This document shows positions 45,725 through 54,090 of a DNA stretch of 64,000 bases, in pieces. This DNA comes from Pleionea sediminis (GTDB lineage Bacteria; Pseudomonadota; Gammaproteobacteria; Enterobacterales; Kangiellaceae). A program made the translations under genes and the position numbers. The stretch spans positions 434,001-498,000 of the forward strand of contig NZ_SUNB01000001.1 in NCBI RefSeq assembly GCF_007570825.1, read 5' to 3'. Under the pieces are notes generated by a model. It saw nothing but the letters and a program-made list of their open reading frames with translations. It did not search any database and was not told where the DNA came from. Each line of letters opens with the position of its first letter. Within the stretch, counting starts at the first letter, position 1.

Positions 45725-48178
45725 ATGACATCGTCCAATCGAGGCTTTCTATTATCCAGGCACTGGCAAGATATTCCTGGCCAAGGCCTAGAGCTCAGGT
45801 TTTGGGTAAAAACCGATACCGATATTGCTTTAATAAAATATCCTCAGCAGAAAGCTGTCTTTTTCATTGAAGAAGTGTTTTTAGCACAAGCGATCAAGTT
45901 GTTGTCTCAAGTCAATAAAAACAACGACTTTTTTTATCGATTATTGAATCTAAAAAGTTTTTCAGATCAGAAAATTTATGGCTTCTACTTTAAAACACAA
46001 CACCACCTTTACCAAGCAAGGCGTTTGCTCAATGAACATGCCATTTACCCTTTAGAGTCCGATATTCAACCTTTCGATCGGTTCCTTATGGAGCGTTTTA
46101 TCACCGGTGGCGTGGCCTTTACCGGTAAGTGCGACAAGCAAAATGAGCTTTCAATATTTGTTAATCCTCATATAAAGCCATCAAACTTTTCACCAAGCTT
46201 TATAGTGGCATCTATCGATATTGAAACCTCGATGTATGATGGAAGACTCTTCTCTATCGGTATCGCGCTTTATTCTTCACACGATCACAATAATATAGAA
46301 AAACATGTCTTTATGGTTGGCAATAAGAAGGAGCAGCATTCATTACCCTACTTAAAATTCTTTAATGATGAAAGGGATTTACTTAATCACTTTATTCTTT
46401 ATATTCAAGATAAAGATCCCGATATTTTCATTGGCTGGAATGTCATAAACTTTGACTTTAAATTTCTGGACAACAAAGCGAAAGAGCTCGGTATTCCATT
46501 TTCGATTGGACGCAACCGTACGTCGCCTATTTGGCGTCAATCATTCGATAACTCCGAACACTACACAATGAAGTTAGAAGGTAGACTCGTTCTGGATGGC
46601 ATTGATACACTCCGTTCAGCAACCTATCACTTTGAAAGTTTTTCACTCAACTTTGTCGCAGGAGAATTATTGAAGGAGCAGAAACTTATAACAGGCAGCG
46701 ATCGAGGACAAGAAATTATCGATTTATATGAAAACGATAAAGTCGCTTTAGCAAAATACAACCTTCAAGATTGCTTACTGGTAATAAAAATTTTTCATGA
46801 GGCTTCTCTTATTCCCTTTTCTGTTCAGCGAGCTCAATTGACCGGCTTACAAATGGATCGTTTCGGTGGCTCGGTAGCAAGTTTTGATAATCGGTATTTA
46901 CCTCGGTTACATCGAACAGGTTATATAGCTCCCAATATCCCCCAACACCCAGAAAACATAGGTAGCCCAGGTGGTTATGTGATGGATTCATTTCCGGGTA
47001 TTTATAATCATGTTTTGGTGTTAGATTTCAAAAGCCTATATCCCAGTATTATTCGAACTTTTAAAGTCGATCCCATGGCTTTAATCGAAGGCCTAAAAAT
47101 TGAAGACCATCCGGCCATTAAAAACCAATTAGAGACCGAAATTGAAGACCGCGATAGATTGGTACCTGGATTTAATGGCGCTGTTTTCCACAAAGAAAAT
47201 AATATTCTTCCCGATTTAATTAGTGAGCTTTGGTGCGCCAGGGACGAAGCTAAAGCACTTGATAATCAACCTATGTCCCAAGCAATTAAAATTCTGATGA
47301 ATTCATTTTATGGCGTACTCGGAACATCCGGATGTCGTTTTTTTGATTTCAGATTACCCAGCTCTATTACCTTGCGAGGTCATCAAATCCTCTATCAAAC
47401 AAAAAAAGTACTGGAAGAGAAAGGGTTAAAAGTTATTTACGGCGATACCGACTCTGTATTTGTCTGGCTTAAAGGTTACCATAAAAATATTGCTGAGCAG
47501 ACCATTCATAATATTGGCAAAGAAATAGCTGACGAACTTAATCTGTATTGGAAAGAGTATTTAATAAAAACATATCAGCTAAAAAGCTATCTTGAGATTG
47601 AGTTTGAAACGCACTTCAAACGGTTTGTAATGCCAACGATTCGAGGGTCAGAAAAAGGTTCAAAGAAAAGATATGCCGGAGTCAAGTTACTTCGTTCTGG
47701 AGAAGAAAAGCTTATTTTTAAAGGACTTGAAAGTGTTAGAACTGATTGGACTCTAGCTGCACGCCAATTTCAAATAGAGCTTTATAAAAAAGTTTTTAAC
47801 GATGAGCCATTTCAAGACTTTATAGTTGATTACGTTCAAAAAATAATGCAACGTGAACTCGATAAACAACTGATTTATCGCAAGCGGCTAAGACGTCAGC
47901 TTAATGAGTACCAAAAGAATGTTCCACCTCATGTTCAAGCTGCAAAGCTTGCAGAAAGAATATTAGAAACTAAAGGAGAACCGACTCGATATCGACGCGG
48001 TAGCTGGATTGAATACGTATTTACAACTCAAGGCCCGGAACCTTACGAGTTTCAATCCTCTCCCTTCGACTATGAGCGATATATCAATCGACAGATTAAA
48101 CCCATAGCCGATGGGATTCTTCATTTTATTGGCGAAGACTTTGAAAAAATAATCACTCATCAACTGGTCCTATTTTAA
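45725..48178 (+). CDS. polB: DNA polymerase II (family B)
   Basis: 817 residues, slightly longer than E. coli Pol II (783). Exonuclease motifs: SIDIETSMYDG (Exo I), NVINFDFKFLDN (Exo II) and KYNLQDCLLV (Exo III). Polymerase motifs: LDFKSLYPSII (A), KILMNSFYGVLG (B) and YGDTDSVFVW (C), all intact. It is a high-fidelity polymerase used in lesion bypass and replication restart; in E. coli it is SOS-induced. No canonical LexA box is visible upstream; a TGG-TATTCT extended -10-like element lies about 45689-45697. The 3' end overlaps the convergent deacylase gene by 4 bp. Confidence 0.97.
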   Translation: MTSSNRGFLLSRHWQDIPGQGLELRFWVKTDTDIALIKYPQQKAVFFIEEVFLAQAIKLLSQVNKNNDFFYRLLNLKSFSDQKIYGFYFKTQHHLYQARRLLNEHAIYPLESDIQPFDRFLMERFITGGVAFTGKCDKQNELSIFVNPHIKPSNFSPSFIVASIDIETSMYDGRLFSIGIALYSSHDHNNIEKHVFMVGNKKEQHSLPYLKFFNDERDLLNHFILYIQDKDPDIFIGWNVINFDFKFLDNKAKELGIPFSIGRNRTSPIWRQSFDNSEHYTMKLEGRLVLDGIDTLRSATYHFESFSLNFVAGELLKEQKLITGSDRGQEIIDLYENDKVALAKYNLQDCLLVIKIFHEASLIPFSVQRAQLTGLQMDRFGGSVASFDNRYLPRLHRTGYIAPNIPQHPENIGSPGGYVMDSFPGIYNHVLVLDFKSLYPSIIRTFKVDPMALIEGLKIEDHPAIKNQLETEIEDRDRLVPGFNGAVFHKENNILPDLISELWCARDEAKALDNQPMSQAIKILMNSFYGVLGTSGCRFFDFRLPSSITLRGHQILYQTKKVLEEKGLKVIYGDTDSVFVWLKGYHKNIAEQTIHNIGKEIADELNLYWKEYLIKTYQLKSYLEIEFETHFKRFVMPTIRGSEKGSKKRYAGVKLLRSGEEKLIFKGLESVRTDWTLAARQFQIELYKKVFNDEPFQDFIVDYVQKIMQRELDKQLIYRKRLRRQLNEYQKNVPPHVQAAKLAERILETKGEPTRYRRGSWIEYVFTTQGPEPYEFQSSPFDYERYINRQIKPIADGILHFIGEDFEKIITHQLVLF

Positions 48179-48696
48179 ATCCAGTGCCAAGGACGTGATG
48201 ACGATTCTCTAATCAGAATCGAAGAGTTCATCCGATGATAACCCTTACTGATAGCAACGGCCTGCACCAAATTACAAAAATCAACGGTATTCATTTTAAT
48301 TAACTGATGATGATTGCCAGCATTAAAAGTAATTTCAAATCTCTGGAATAGTTCGTTGGCAATCCAAACTTTCATACCGTACAAGTTTCCAAATGGTGGC
48401 ATGGCGCCTAATTCACAATCAGGAAACAGATGACCCAACTCATCCTCGGGAACCAGCGTAATATGCTGAGCCCCAACATGCGTTGCCAGTGAATGTAGAT
48501 CGATACAACAATTGGCCGGAATAAGCACCATCGCCAACTTGTTATCAGCTTGAACCACAACAACCTTAGTCAGCAAATTGTCAGGAATCCGAGCCAAAGA
48601 TGCAGTTGCAAGCGCAGTGTAACTCGTTTGATGAGGAATAAGTTGATATTGAATATCTTCGGAATCCAAATACTCCAATGGTTTAGGTATATACAT
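48175..48696 (-). CDS. YbaK/aminoacyl-tRNA deacylase family protein
   Basis: 173 residues. The YbaK-type editing domain is visible (about 20-150): SYTALATASLARIP, KVVVVQADNKLAMVLIPANC with the conserved Lys, and DCELGAMPPFGNLYGMKVW, a characteristic turn. Such proteins hydrolyse mischarged tRNA in trans (for example Cys-tRNA(Pro)). It overlaps the 3' end of polB by 4 bp, tail to tail, which is neighbourhood only. The C-terminal extension RESSSRPWHWI is of no known meaning. Confidence 0.9.
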   Translation of the reverse strand: MYIPKPLEYLDSEDIQYQLIPHQTSYTALATASLARIPDNLLTKVVVVQADNKLAMVLIPANCCIDLHSLATHVGAQHITLVPEDELGHLFPDCELGAMPPFGNLYGMKVWIANELFQRFEITFNAGNHHQLIKMNTVDFCNLVQAVAISKGYHRMNSSILIRESSSRPWHWI

Positions 48697-48856
48697 GCTT
48701 CCTCCTTCATGAAATATTCAAAGTCGGATCCTTATTCTACGCCTGTTCGAATTGAGATAGCGAGAAATATGAGTGTTTTTTAATCGTTTTTTTAACTTCA
48801 GAGGAAGAAAAAATAAAAAGAGAAGTAATTAATAATGGAAGGTTCTTAAAATATCC

Positions 48857-48882
48857 AAGGTGGTGTATTTGCACACCACCTT
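48857..48882 (-). terminator. Terminator behind the DUF2158 gene
   Basis: A perfect 10-bp stem AAGGTGGTGT / ACACCACCTT with a 6-nt loop lies 12 bp past the stop of the DUF2158 gene on the minus strand. It is followed by the T-rich GGATATTTT. A probable intrinsic terminator. Confidence 0.65.
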
Positions 48883-48893
48883 TCTGACTAGCA

Positions 48894-49100
48894 TCACAAA
48901 TAAATCTGTTTAAGAACTTCTGAGCGAAAGACTTCTTTCTTCAATGTTGTACCCACAAACCATTTACACACAACATCTTCGTTGTCATACCCTTTCGATA
49001 AATATGGGTCTCGCGCTTCTGATGGTAAATCTTTCAAGTTTGAGAATACGGTCATTTTTAAGCCGCCAGAACTCAATTGAACAATATCGCCTCGTCGCAT
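48894..49100 (-). CDS. DUF2158 (YodC-like) small protein
   Basis: 68 residues, the size of the YodC family. MRRGDIVQLSSGGLKMTVF at the N-terminus and DVVCKWFVG later are the family signature. The function is unknown. Cytoplasmic. It is the most downstream member of a minus-strand series with the 59-residue peptide and the CadC-like gene, each separated by 100-160 bp, so an operon is uncertain. Confidence 0.9.
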   Translation of the reverse strand: MRRGDIVQLSSGGLKMTVFSNLKDLPSEARDPYLSKGYDNEDVVCKWFVGTTLKKEVFRSEVLKQIYL

Positions 49101-49220
49101 GTTCGCAATCCTCCAAACAAAGTTTAAGAGTAAATAAAAACTGCTATTTATAACTATTATTTGGACGACGCTTCCTTGCCATTCAATCCAGCATTGTATT
49201 ATTTGCAGTGTCTTAACAAA

Positions 49221-49400
49221 TTAGCAAAACGGGAAATTAGGGCAAGTCGTAACTTGATCACTTTCTTCCTTGTCACCTGTTTGCTCTGAAACATCGACTT
49301 CAATTTGCTTTTGAGTAGGTTCAGTAGTTGACTCGACCTGAACACCTTCATTTAAAGGAAGAAGACCAAGAAAGAATAAGAAAATATTAATATGTGTCAT
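49221..49400 (-). CDS. Candidate 59-residue Cys-containing small protein
   Basis: Too short for common ORF cut-offs. ATG at 49400 has GAGGC 8 nt upstream. The product has a hydrophobic N-terminus (INIFLFFLGLLPL), then an acidic, polar stretch rich in Glu, Thr and Gln, and ends in CPNFPFC, a pair of Cys five residues apart at the very C-terminus. The layout (leader, spacer, Cys-bracketed tail) resembles a short secreted or precursor peptide. No Arg/Lys precedes the hydrophobic part, so a Sec signal is not typical. No modification or export gene is adjacent. I recognise no homologue. Confidence 0.55.
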   Translation of the reverse strand: MTHINIFLFFLGLLPLNEGVQVESTTEPTQKQIEVDVSEQTGDKEESDQVTTCPNFPFC

Positions 49401-49556
49401 TTTTAACGCCTCGCTTTCACTTGTATTAACTGCTGTTGACGGAAACTAAGTTATCGCAGTAGAGGTGTGAAAGCTGTGACTTTGACGTGCAATAAACGTG
49501 AAAATTGAGATATTAAAAATCCATTTGTGAGATTTATCATGTTTATTGTTTAAGAA

Positions 49557-51644
49557 TCATTCAATTCTATTCAAGTCTACTTCACCCTCAACCTTTTTTG
49601 TTGTTACCAGCCAAGAGTTATTGTAAGGCGCAGAAACTTCATTGCCAAATAGTTCGATGTCTAATTTAACGGCTTGCTCACTATCATTCGCCAAAAACAT
49701 CAACTTTTGCTTAGAGACAAAATATAAACCATCCTTAGTTGTTACCCACCGACGTGTTTGGTTGATCGGTTCATCAACTTGTATGTACTTCTTGTGCTCA
49801 CCATGCACTCGCCAAAAACCACTTTGCTTAAAATTGGCAATGTAGGTGATCGGTAGGTCTCGATCCTCCAACACAATAAAGGCATCTTTCATTGTATCGA
49901 CTAATTTATAATCAGCAGACACGGTATTTAATTCCGCTTGCTCCCATTGCTCCATATGTTTCACAGCAACATAGGCCATGTCTTTTGTTCTTTTCCACTG
50001 AAAGTTTTTGAAATATTTATCCTTTGGTCCCCAGTGTATATTTTTTGAATTAACATCGATCACAAACCAACGACCACTGGCTGTGCCACCTAATTTGTCG
50101 CCGGATGGACTAAAACTTAAATCAATAAATTCCAAATTATTTTTTAAATGAGTCACTTGCTCCTTTCGGCCATCAGGATGCATTATCCAGACTTGAAATA
50201 CTCCTGTTCGATTCGAAATCCAGGCAAGGGTGTTTCCGTCAAAGGAGACAGCTGGCATAAAGTCGTTATAAGAAGAATTGATTAATGTTTTGGCTTCATT
50301 ATCTTTCAAATTATGTTTAGTTAATTCTTGTCTGAAATAACTTCCAACAGAAACCGATATGGATTTATCACCAAATGCCTCGGGAGCCATAACAGGTACA
50401 GCGGGTCTTAATTTCACCGAATGGCGTTTTTGAGCGATTTCAAACTCAATAATCTGATTTGAATCGTTACGATATAGAATTGAGTCGCCAGAAGAAGTCC
50501 AGGTCACCGTTATCAATATTTGATTGACGGTGTCCACCAACTTGGTCTCCCAGGAATTCACATCGTAAATCCACACTTCCGTTTGAGAGCCATTTTTATT
50601 TCTTAAGACAGCCATTTTTTCTTTGTGAGGCGACAACGAAAAATAATAGTCGCCTTTTCCACTCGGTGGCGGAGAAGCTATAGGCCAACTTTCACCCGAT
50701 GAGAAAGAATGCGAATAAATAACAAAAGGCGCATTAATCGATTCAGCCTTATTAAAGTATATTCCTTTACCGTCCTTCCATAATGCATTCGTTGCATTCA
50801 AAGAACTAAAACTGCATTTAACCAATTTTTGGGAATCGGTAATCACAGCATTATTTGGATCAAATGTCGATTCAGTGAAATAACAAGTACCGTCATTATA
50901 TTCGGAGTAAATAAATTTATATTCCTCACCCGTCCAACGTGGAACTCGATAATCTGAGGCGGTCACATCCGGACTGAGTTTAATCAAATCGCCAGATTCC
51001 ATATTTCTAACCCAGATTTCCCACTTACTTTGCTCGTGAGGTAAATGGTTAAATAGCATCCATTTACCATCGGGAGAAAAAGAAGGATAGAACTCCAGGC
51101 CTTCCAGATGCGTTAATGGTTTTGGCGTTGAAAGATTAACCGGCTGTGCCCCATTATCTTCTCGCATTAAGAAGTAGGTTGTCACCACAACTAATAACAA
51201 AGCCAAAGTAATAATAATTAAAGTTGTAAAACTTTTATTGTCACTTCCTTCAAATCGCCATTCCGTGGTTTTAACAGGAGCGATTAACCGATATCCGTGG
51301 CCTAACTTATTTTCAATGTAGAATTTCTCTTTTTCGGTATCATCAAATAACTTTCTAAGAACAGTGACCTGTTTCCTAATTGAAGAGTCATCTTTGTATT
51401 GATTACCGTAAATAAACTTATGGATGTCATTAAGAGAAACATAAGTGGCTTCATTGTGAATTAACAACAATAAAAGCTTTATGGAATTTGGCGTAATGTT
51501 CCTTTTATCGCCATCAGGAGACTCTACCAGCTTCTCATTAAGATCCACAGTAAACTCACCCACTTTAAAGGGGTGATGGCTCCATTTTTCGTAGAGATCG
51601 CTTTCGCTAATGCTTTGGACATCGGCAGCTGGCGCTTCACTCAT
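49557..51644 (-). CDS. CadC-like transmembrane winged-helix regulator with TolB-type propeller
   Basis: 695 residues. N-terminal OmpR/PhoB-type winged helix (about 22-120: ITPNSIKLLLLLIHNEATYV, SIRKQVTVLRKLFDD, IENKLGHGYRLIAPV). One TM helix (about 138-160, FTTLIIITLALLLVVVTTYF). The periplasmic part (about 165-695) is a WD40/TolB-like beta-propeller with PD40-type repeats (FYPSFSPDGKWMLFN, SFSPSGDKLGGTA, PAVSFDGNTLAWISNRTGVF). This places the DNA-binding domain in the cytoplasm and a ligand- or protein-binding sensor in the periplasm, as in CadC/ToxR. Targets unknown; the nearby small peptide and DUF2158 gene are candidates by position only. Start ATG at 51644. Confidence 0.9.
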   Translation of the reverse strand: MSEAPAADVQSISESDLYEKWSHHPFKVGEFTVDLNEKLVESPDGDKRNITPNSIKLLLLLIHNEATYVSLNDIHKFIYGNQYKDDSSIRKQVTVLRKLFDDTEKEKFYIENKLGHGYRLIAPVKTTEWRFEGSDNKSFTTLIIITLALLLVVVTTYFLMREDNGAQPVNLSTPKPLTHLEGLEFYPSFSPDGKWMLFNHLPHEQSKWEIWVRNMESGDLIKLSPDVTASDYRVPRWTGEEYKFIYSEYNDGTCYFTESTFDPNNAVITDSQKLVKCSFSSLNATNALWKDGKGIYFNKAESINAPFVIYSHSFSSGESWPIASPPPSGKGDYYFSLSPHKEKMAVLRNKNGSQTEVWIYDVNSWETKLVDTVNQILITVTWTSSGDSILYRNDSNQIIEFEIAQKRHSVKLRPAVPVMAPEAFGDKSISVSVGSYFRQELTKHNLKDNEAKTLINSSYNDFMPAVSFDGNTLAWISNRTGVFQVWIMHPDGRKEQVTHLKNNLEFIDLSFSPSGDKLGGTASGRWFVIDVNSKNIHWGPKDKYFKNFQWKRTKDMAYVAVKHMEQWEQAELNTVSADYKLVDTMKDAFIVLEDRDLPITYIANFKQSGFWRVHGEHKKYIQVDEPINQTRRWVTTKDGLYFVSKQKLMFLANDSEQAVKLDIELFGNEVSAPYNNSWLVTTKKVEGEVDLNRIE

Positions 51645-51875
51645 GTACTGTCACTCAAAACGTTAAGGCTGGGACAAACGGCTGATATTTACACAAATAA
51701 TTTTATTATTTTCAAAGAGATAGATTATCGATGCAATTCTAACATTGTTACAAGAAGTAATTAATAGAAATTATGGACCAGAGAGGGTAATTTTTACTAT
51801 TGATTTTTTAGATTTTTCTACTAGAACCAATTGGCATTTTGATGCTTTTTATCTCTCTAAAGAGATATTTAAGAC

Positions 51876-52181
51876 TTAAGAAATTTCAAACTCATCATCA
51901 AAAAGCCAATAAAGGAAAAAGAGAATCACCGTAATCACCAGTGTTGAAGCCAGTGTTGCAAAAAGCGGATGCTCACTATAGAGGGATAAAGTAAAGTGAT
52001 CCATCAACAATGTTATGCCCAGACCACCGAAGATTAATCCAATTAAAGTACATAAAGTCAAAATCCATTGTCTAAATCGATAAGATTTGTCTATGCGATT
52101 AATCAAACGCTCCACAAAATCGTGATCCACCAAGTTTTTGTGGTACCGCAATAGATTTCCGATAAAATCTCCCGAACTCAT
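51876..52181 (-). CDS. Two-TM membrane protein of the ECF sigma operon
   Basis: 101 residues. An acidic/basic N-terminal cytoplasmic stretch (LLRYHKNLVDHDFVERLINRI) is followed by two TM helices (about 38-60 and 72-94). No zinc anti-sigma motif (HxxxCxxC) is present, yet its position 12 bp after the sigma gene suggests a membrane anti-sigma or accessory role. Unrecognised family; inference only. Confidence 0.75.
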   Translation of the reverse strand: MSSGDFIGNLLRYHKNLVDHDFVERLINRIDKSYRFRQWILTLCTLIGLIFGGLGITLLMDHFTLSLYSEHPLFATLASTLVITVILFFLYWLFDDEFEIS

Positions 52182-52193
52182 AGATACCTCCTG

Positions 52194-52730
52194 CTATGAT
52201 GCTTCAACTGAGTCTTTACTCATCAAATCATGTAACTTCTGCTTCGCTTTGGCAATGTGGGATTTAACTGTCCCAAGTGGAATACCCGTTACTTGAGCAA
52301 TTTCATTGTGGCTCATACCATCAGCACAACTCAAAGTAATCACGGTTCTCTCTTTTACATCCAAATATGACATCAAACTTTCCGCTAAAATATCTTGGTC
52401 AGTTGAATCTTTTGTTGTTAGCTTTTGCCAACTAACATCACAAGGAATCTCGTATTTTTGGGCGCCAGTTTGTATGACTCGCAAAAATCGCCGATACGCC
52501 AAAGTATGGAGCCAGCTACTAAAACTACCCGAGCCATTATATTGGGCAAGCTTTTCAAAAGCAGTCATAAAACAGTCCTGCGCTAAATCATCTGCCATTG
52601 CATAATCGCCAGCCGTCAATCGACGTAAAAACTGACGTATATTTGATTGGTAACGTTTTACCAATAGTGCGAAAGCATGACTGTCATTATGTGCAATCAC
52701 TTTGGCGATCAATTCATTGTCCGGAAGCAT
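52194..52730 (-). CDS. ECF-type RNA polymerase sigma factor
   Basis: 178 residues. Sigma region 2: FALLVKRYQSNIRQFLRRLT, MADDLAQDCFMTAFEKLAQY, FSSWLHTLAYRRFLR. Region 4: ERTVITLSCADGMSHNEIAQ and VTGIPLGTVKSHIAKAKQKL, an intact HTH. It directs polymerase to a small stress regulon. It lies 23 bp after the DUF6249 gene and 12 bp before the two-TM protein, one operon of three genes. The upstream gene probably tunes or senses the sigma factor, as this order recurs in Gammaproteobacteria; no autoregulatory promoter sequence can be assigned. Confidence 0.94.
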   Translation of the reverse strand: MLPDNELIAKVIAHNDSHAFALLVKRYQSNIRQFLRRLTAGDYAMADDLAQDCFMTAFEKLAQYNGSGSFSSWLHTLAYRRFLRVIQTGAQKYEIPCDVSWQKLTTKDSTDQDILAESLMSYLDVKERTVITLSCADGMSHNEIAQVTGIPLGTVKSHIAKAKQKLHDLMSKDSVEAS

Positions 52731-52753
52731 CAGAGTTCCAATCGTAACCCTAT

Positions 52754-53119
52754 TTAGTCATTGTACCGATTTAACTTCCAAACCAATAAAAAACCTGATC
52801 CCATCATCAACGGAAACAAGCCAGCAATTACAAAACCAATCATACCGTCTGAATCATTGACCACTAAACCCGATAATATTGCAGCAAGCCCAAGAGCCGC
52901 CAAAACAATCCCTCGGCGTAAATCTTTTACCCGAGGCGATGGTGTTGTACCGAGTTTTTCCAATAATTCAGGCGTCAATGAATTACCTTGATCCAAAGAT
53001 CGACGAATCGTCTCTTGAATAGCCATTTTATTTTTATGGCTTAAATAAAGAAATGTAACGACAACAACAGCTGTAACAAGAATAAAAGCAACAGGAATAA
53101 CGACTTCTATAGGATTCAT
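52754..53119 (-). CDS. DUF6249 membrane protein
   Basis: 121 residues from ATG 53119, preceded by GGAG 6 nt upstream; the longer reading to 53143 lacks a ribosome site. Three hydrophobic segments: about 5-28 (VVIPVAFILVTAVVVVTFLYL), 72-90 and 95-115. A cytoplasmic linker (NSLTPELLEKLGTTPSPRVKDLRRG, quoted in parts) lies between the first and second. DUF6249 members recur next to ECF sigma genes. It is the first gene of the sigma operon; a terminator and a candidate RNA gene lie 70 bp upstream. Confidence 0.85.
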   Translation of the reverse strand: MNPIEVVIPVAFILVTAVVVVTFLYLSHKNKMAIQETIRRSLDQGNSLTPELLEKLGTTPSPRVKDLRRGIVLAALGLAAILSGLVVNDSDGMIGFVIAGLFPLMMGSGFLLVWKLNRYND

Positions 53120-53188
53120 TGAATTCTCCAAAAAAATTAACATTACTTATTAGAGACAATTAAATCCAGGATTGGATGAAAGAAAGAG

Positions 53189-53230
53189 AAAAAAATGCCT
53201 GTAGCAATCGCTCGTTCACGGCTACAGGCA
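53189..53230 (-). terminator. Strong minus-strand terminator upstream of the sigma operon
   Basis: A perfect 10-bp stem (TGCCTGTAGC at 53196-53205 with GCTACAGGCA at 53221-53230), with a 15-nt loop. On the minus strand it is followed by seven T (plus-strand A-run 53189-53195). No protein gene ends upstream of it on this strand, so it must end a non-coding transcript or attenuate the sigma operon. Confidence 0.85.
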
Positions 53231-53432
53231 TGAGGTGAGTTAGTTTCAGGGATTAGCACAAGTCGGCGTAAATTAACTCACTATCTGAAGTCCGGCTCTG
53301 TGAGAACGAAACCATTAAACACGTCCATAATAACGGCTAGTCTCAATCGAGGCGAACAAAAGCACCAGATATTGCCCGGCAAGCTGCTGCATTTAGAGAC
53401 ACCCCTGCCTTTTCCCTGCAGCGCCTGCCGAC
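53190..53432 (-). ncRNA. Candidate structured small RNA or leader, about 240 nt
   Basis: Bounded by a promoter at 53439-53468 and the terminator at 53189-53230, both on the minus strand. G+C is about 50% by hand count, against clearly AT-rich flanks. Internal pairings on the RNA strand include GTGAGTTA with TAACTCAC (8 bp, about 53234-53283) and a GTCTC/GAGAC closing stem around 53338-53400. No reading frame with a ribosome site and useful length is seen. It does not show the conserved cores of 6S, SRP, RNase P or tmRNA, nor enough GGA motifs for a CsrB/RsmZ RNA. It lies upstream of the DUF6249-sigma operon, so it is either an independent sRNA or an attenuator. Confidence 0.6.
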
Positions 53433-53438
53433 ACCAAG

Positions 53439-53468
53439 ATACTAGCAAAACAAACACTACTTATGCAA
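53439..53468 (-). promoter_or_regulatory. Extended -10 promoter driving the candidate RNA
   Basis: On the minus strand: -35-like TTGCAT (53468-53463), an 18-nt spacer, then TAGTAT (53444-53439) preceded by TGC, giving the extended -10 TGCTAGTAT. The predicted start is near 53432. Confidence 0.6.
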
Positions 53469-53547
53469 GTACTTATTTAGATATGACGACAATTTCTTTC
53501 CCAGTTAAAATGACCAATTAAAGCTGTCCAACAACAAAGAACAATCT

Positions 53548-54045
53548 ATGACACTTGAGTTTAAAGAAGCAACAACGGAAGATGAACTCCGTAAAATTGA
53601 AAGTATCGCCTTCAACATATGGAACGAGCACTATGTTCCGATTATCGGTCAAGCTCAAGTCGATTATATGCTGGAAAAATATCAGTCGTATGCCGCGATG
53701 AAGCAACAAATAGAGTCGGAGTCTTATGAATATTTTTCGATTAATTATGACAACCTATTAATTGGTTACTTCGCAGTCCAGCCACAAAACAACATGCTAT
53801 TTTTAAGCAAGCTGTATTTGACGAACCAAAATCGAGGGAAGGGATTTGCAAAAATAACGCAAACTCATATTGATCAGCTGGCTAGAGAGAAGAAATTGGA
53901 TCACATTAAGCTTACCGTCAATAAATATAATTCTGGTTCAATTGCCGCCTATCAAGCTTTGGGATTTGAAATAGTTGAAGAGGCCGTTTTCGATATTGGT
54001 TCTGGCTATGTAATGGATGACTACGTAATGATAAAGCGACTTTAG
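53548..54045 (+). CDS. GNAT family N-acetyltransferase
   Basis: 165 residues. The acetyl-CoA fold is visible: N-terminal FKEATTEDELRKIESIAF, strand IGYFAVQPQNNMLFLSKLYL, motif A NQNRGKGFAKITQTHIDQLA (R/Q-x-x-G-x-G/A) and the C-terminal VNKYNSGSIAAYQALGFEIVEEAVFDIG (quoted in parts), typical of RimI/GNAT proteins. It acetylates an amine; the substrate is unknown. No ribosome site is evident before ATG 53548. It is probably monocistronic. Confidence 0.9.
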   Translation: MTLEFKEATTEDELRKIESIAFNIWNEHYVPIIGQAQVDYMLEKYQSYAAMKQQIESESYEYFSINYDNLLIGYFAVQPQNNMLFLSKLYLTNQNRGKGFAKITQTHIDQLAREKKLDHIKLTVNKYNSGSIAAYQALGFEIVEEAVFDIGSGYVMDDYVMIKRL

Positions 54046-54090
54046 ATTTTTCAGCTACACTTATAAAAGCCTTATTTAAGATAGTTTGCC

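Noticed and set aside
53190-53432. Known RNAs (6S, SRP, RNase P, tmRNA, CsrB/RsmZ, glycine, TPP or cobalamin riboswitch) as the identity of the minus-strand RNA
   Set aside because: None of their conserved cores was found; only three GGA triplets occur, too few for a CsrB-type RNA.
53300-53521. 73-codon plus-strand ORF
   Set aside because: It lies antisense to the candidate RNA and its promoter, has no ribosome site and no recognisable features; the GC-rich composition is better explained by the structured RNA.
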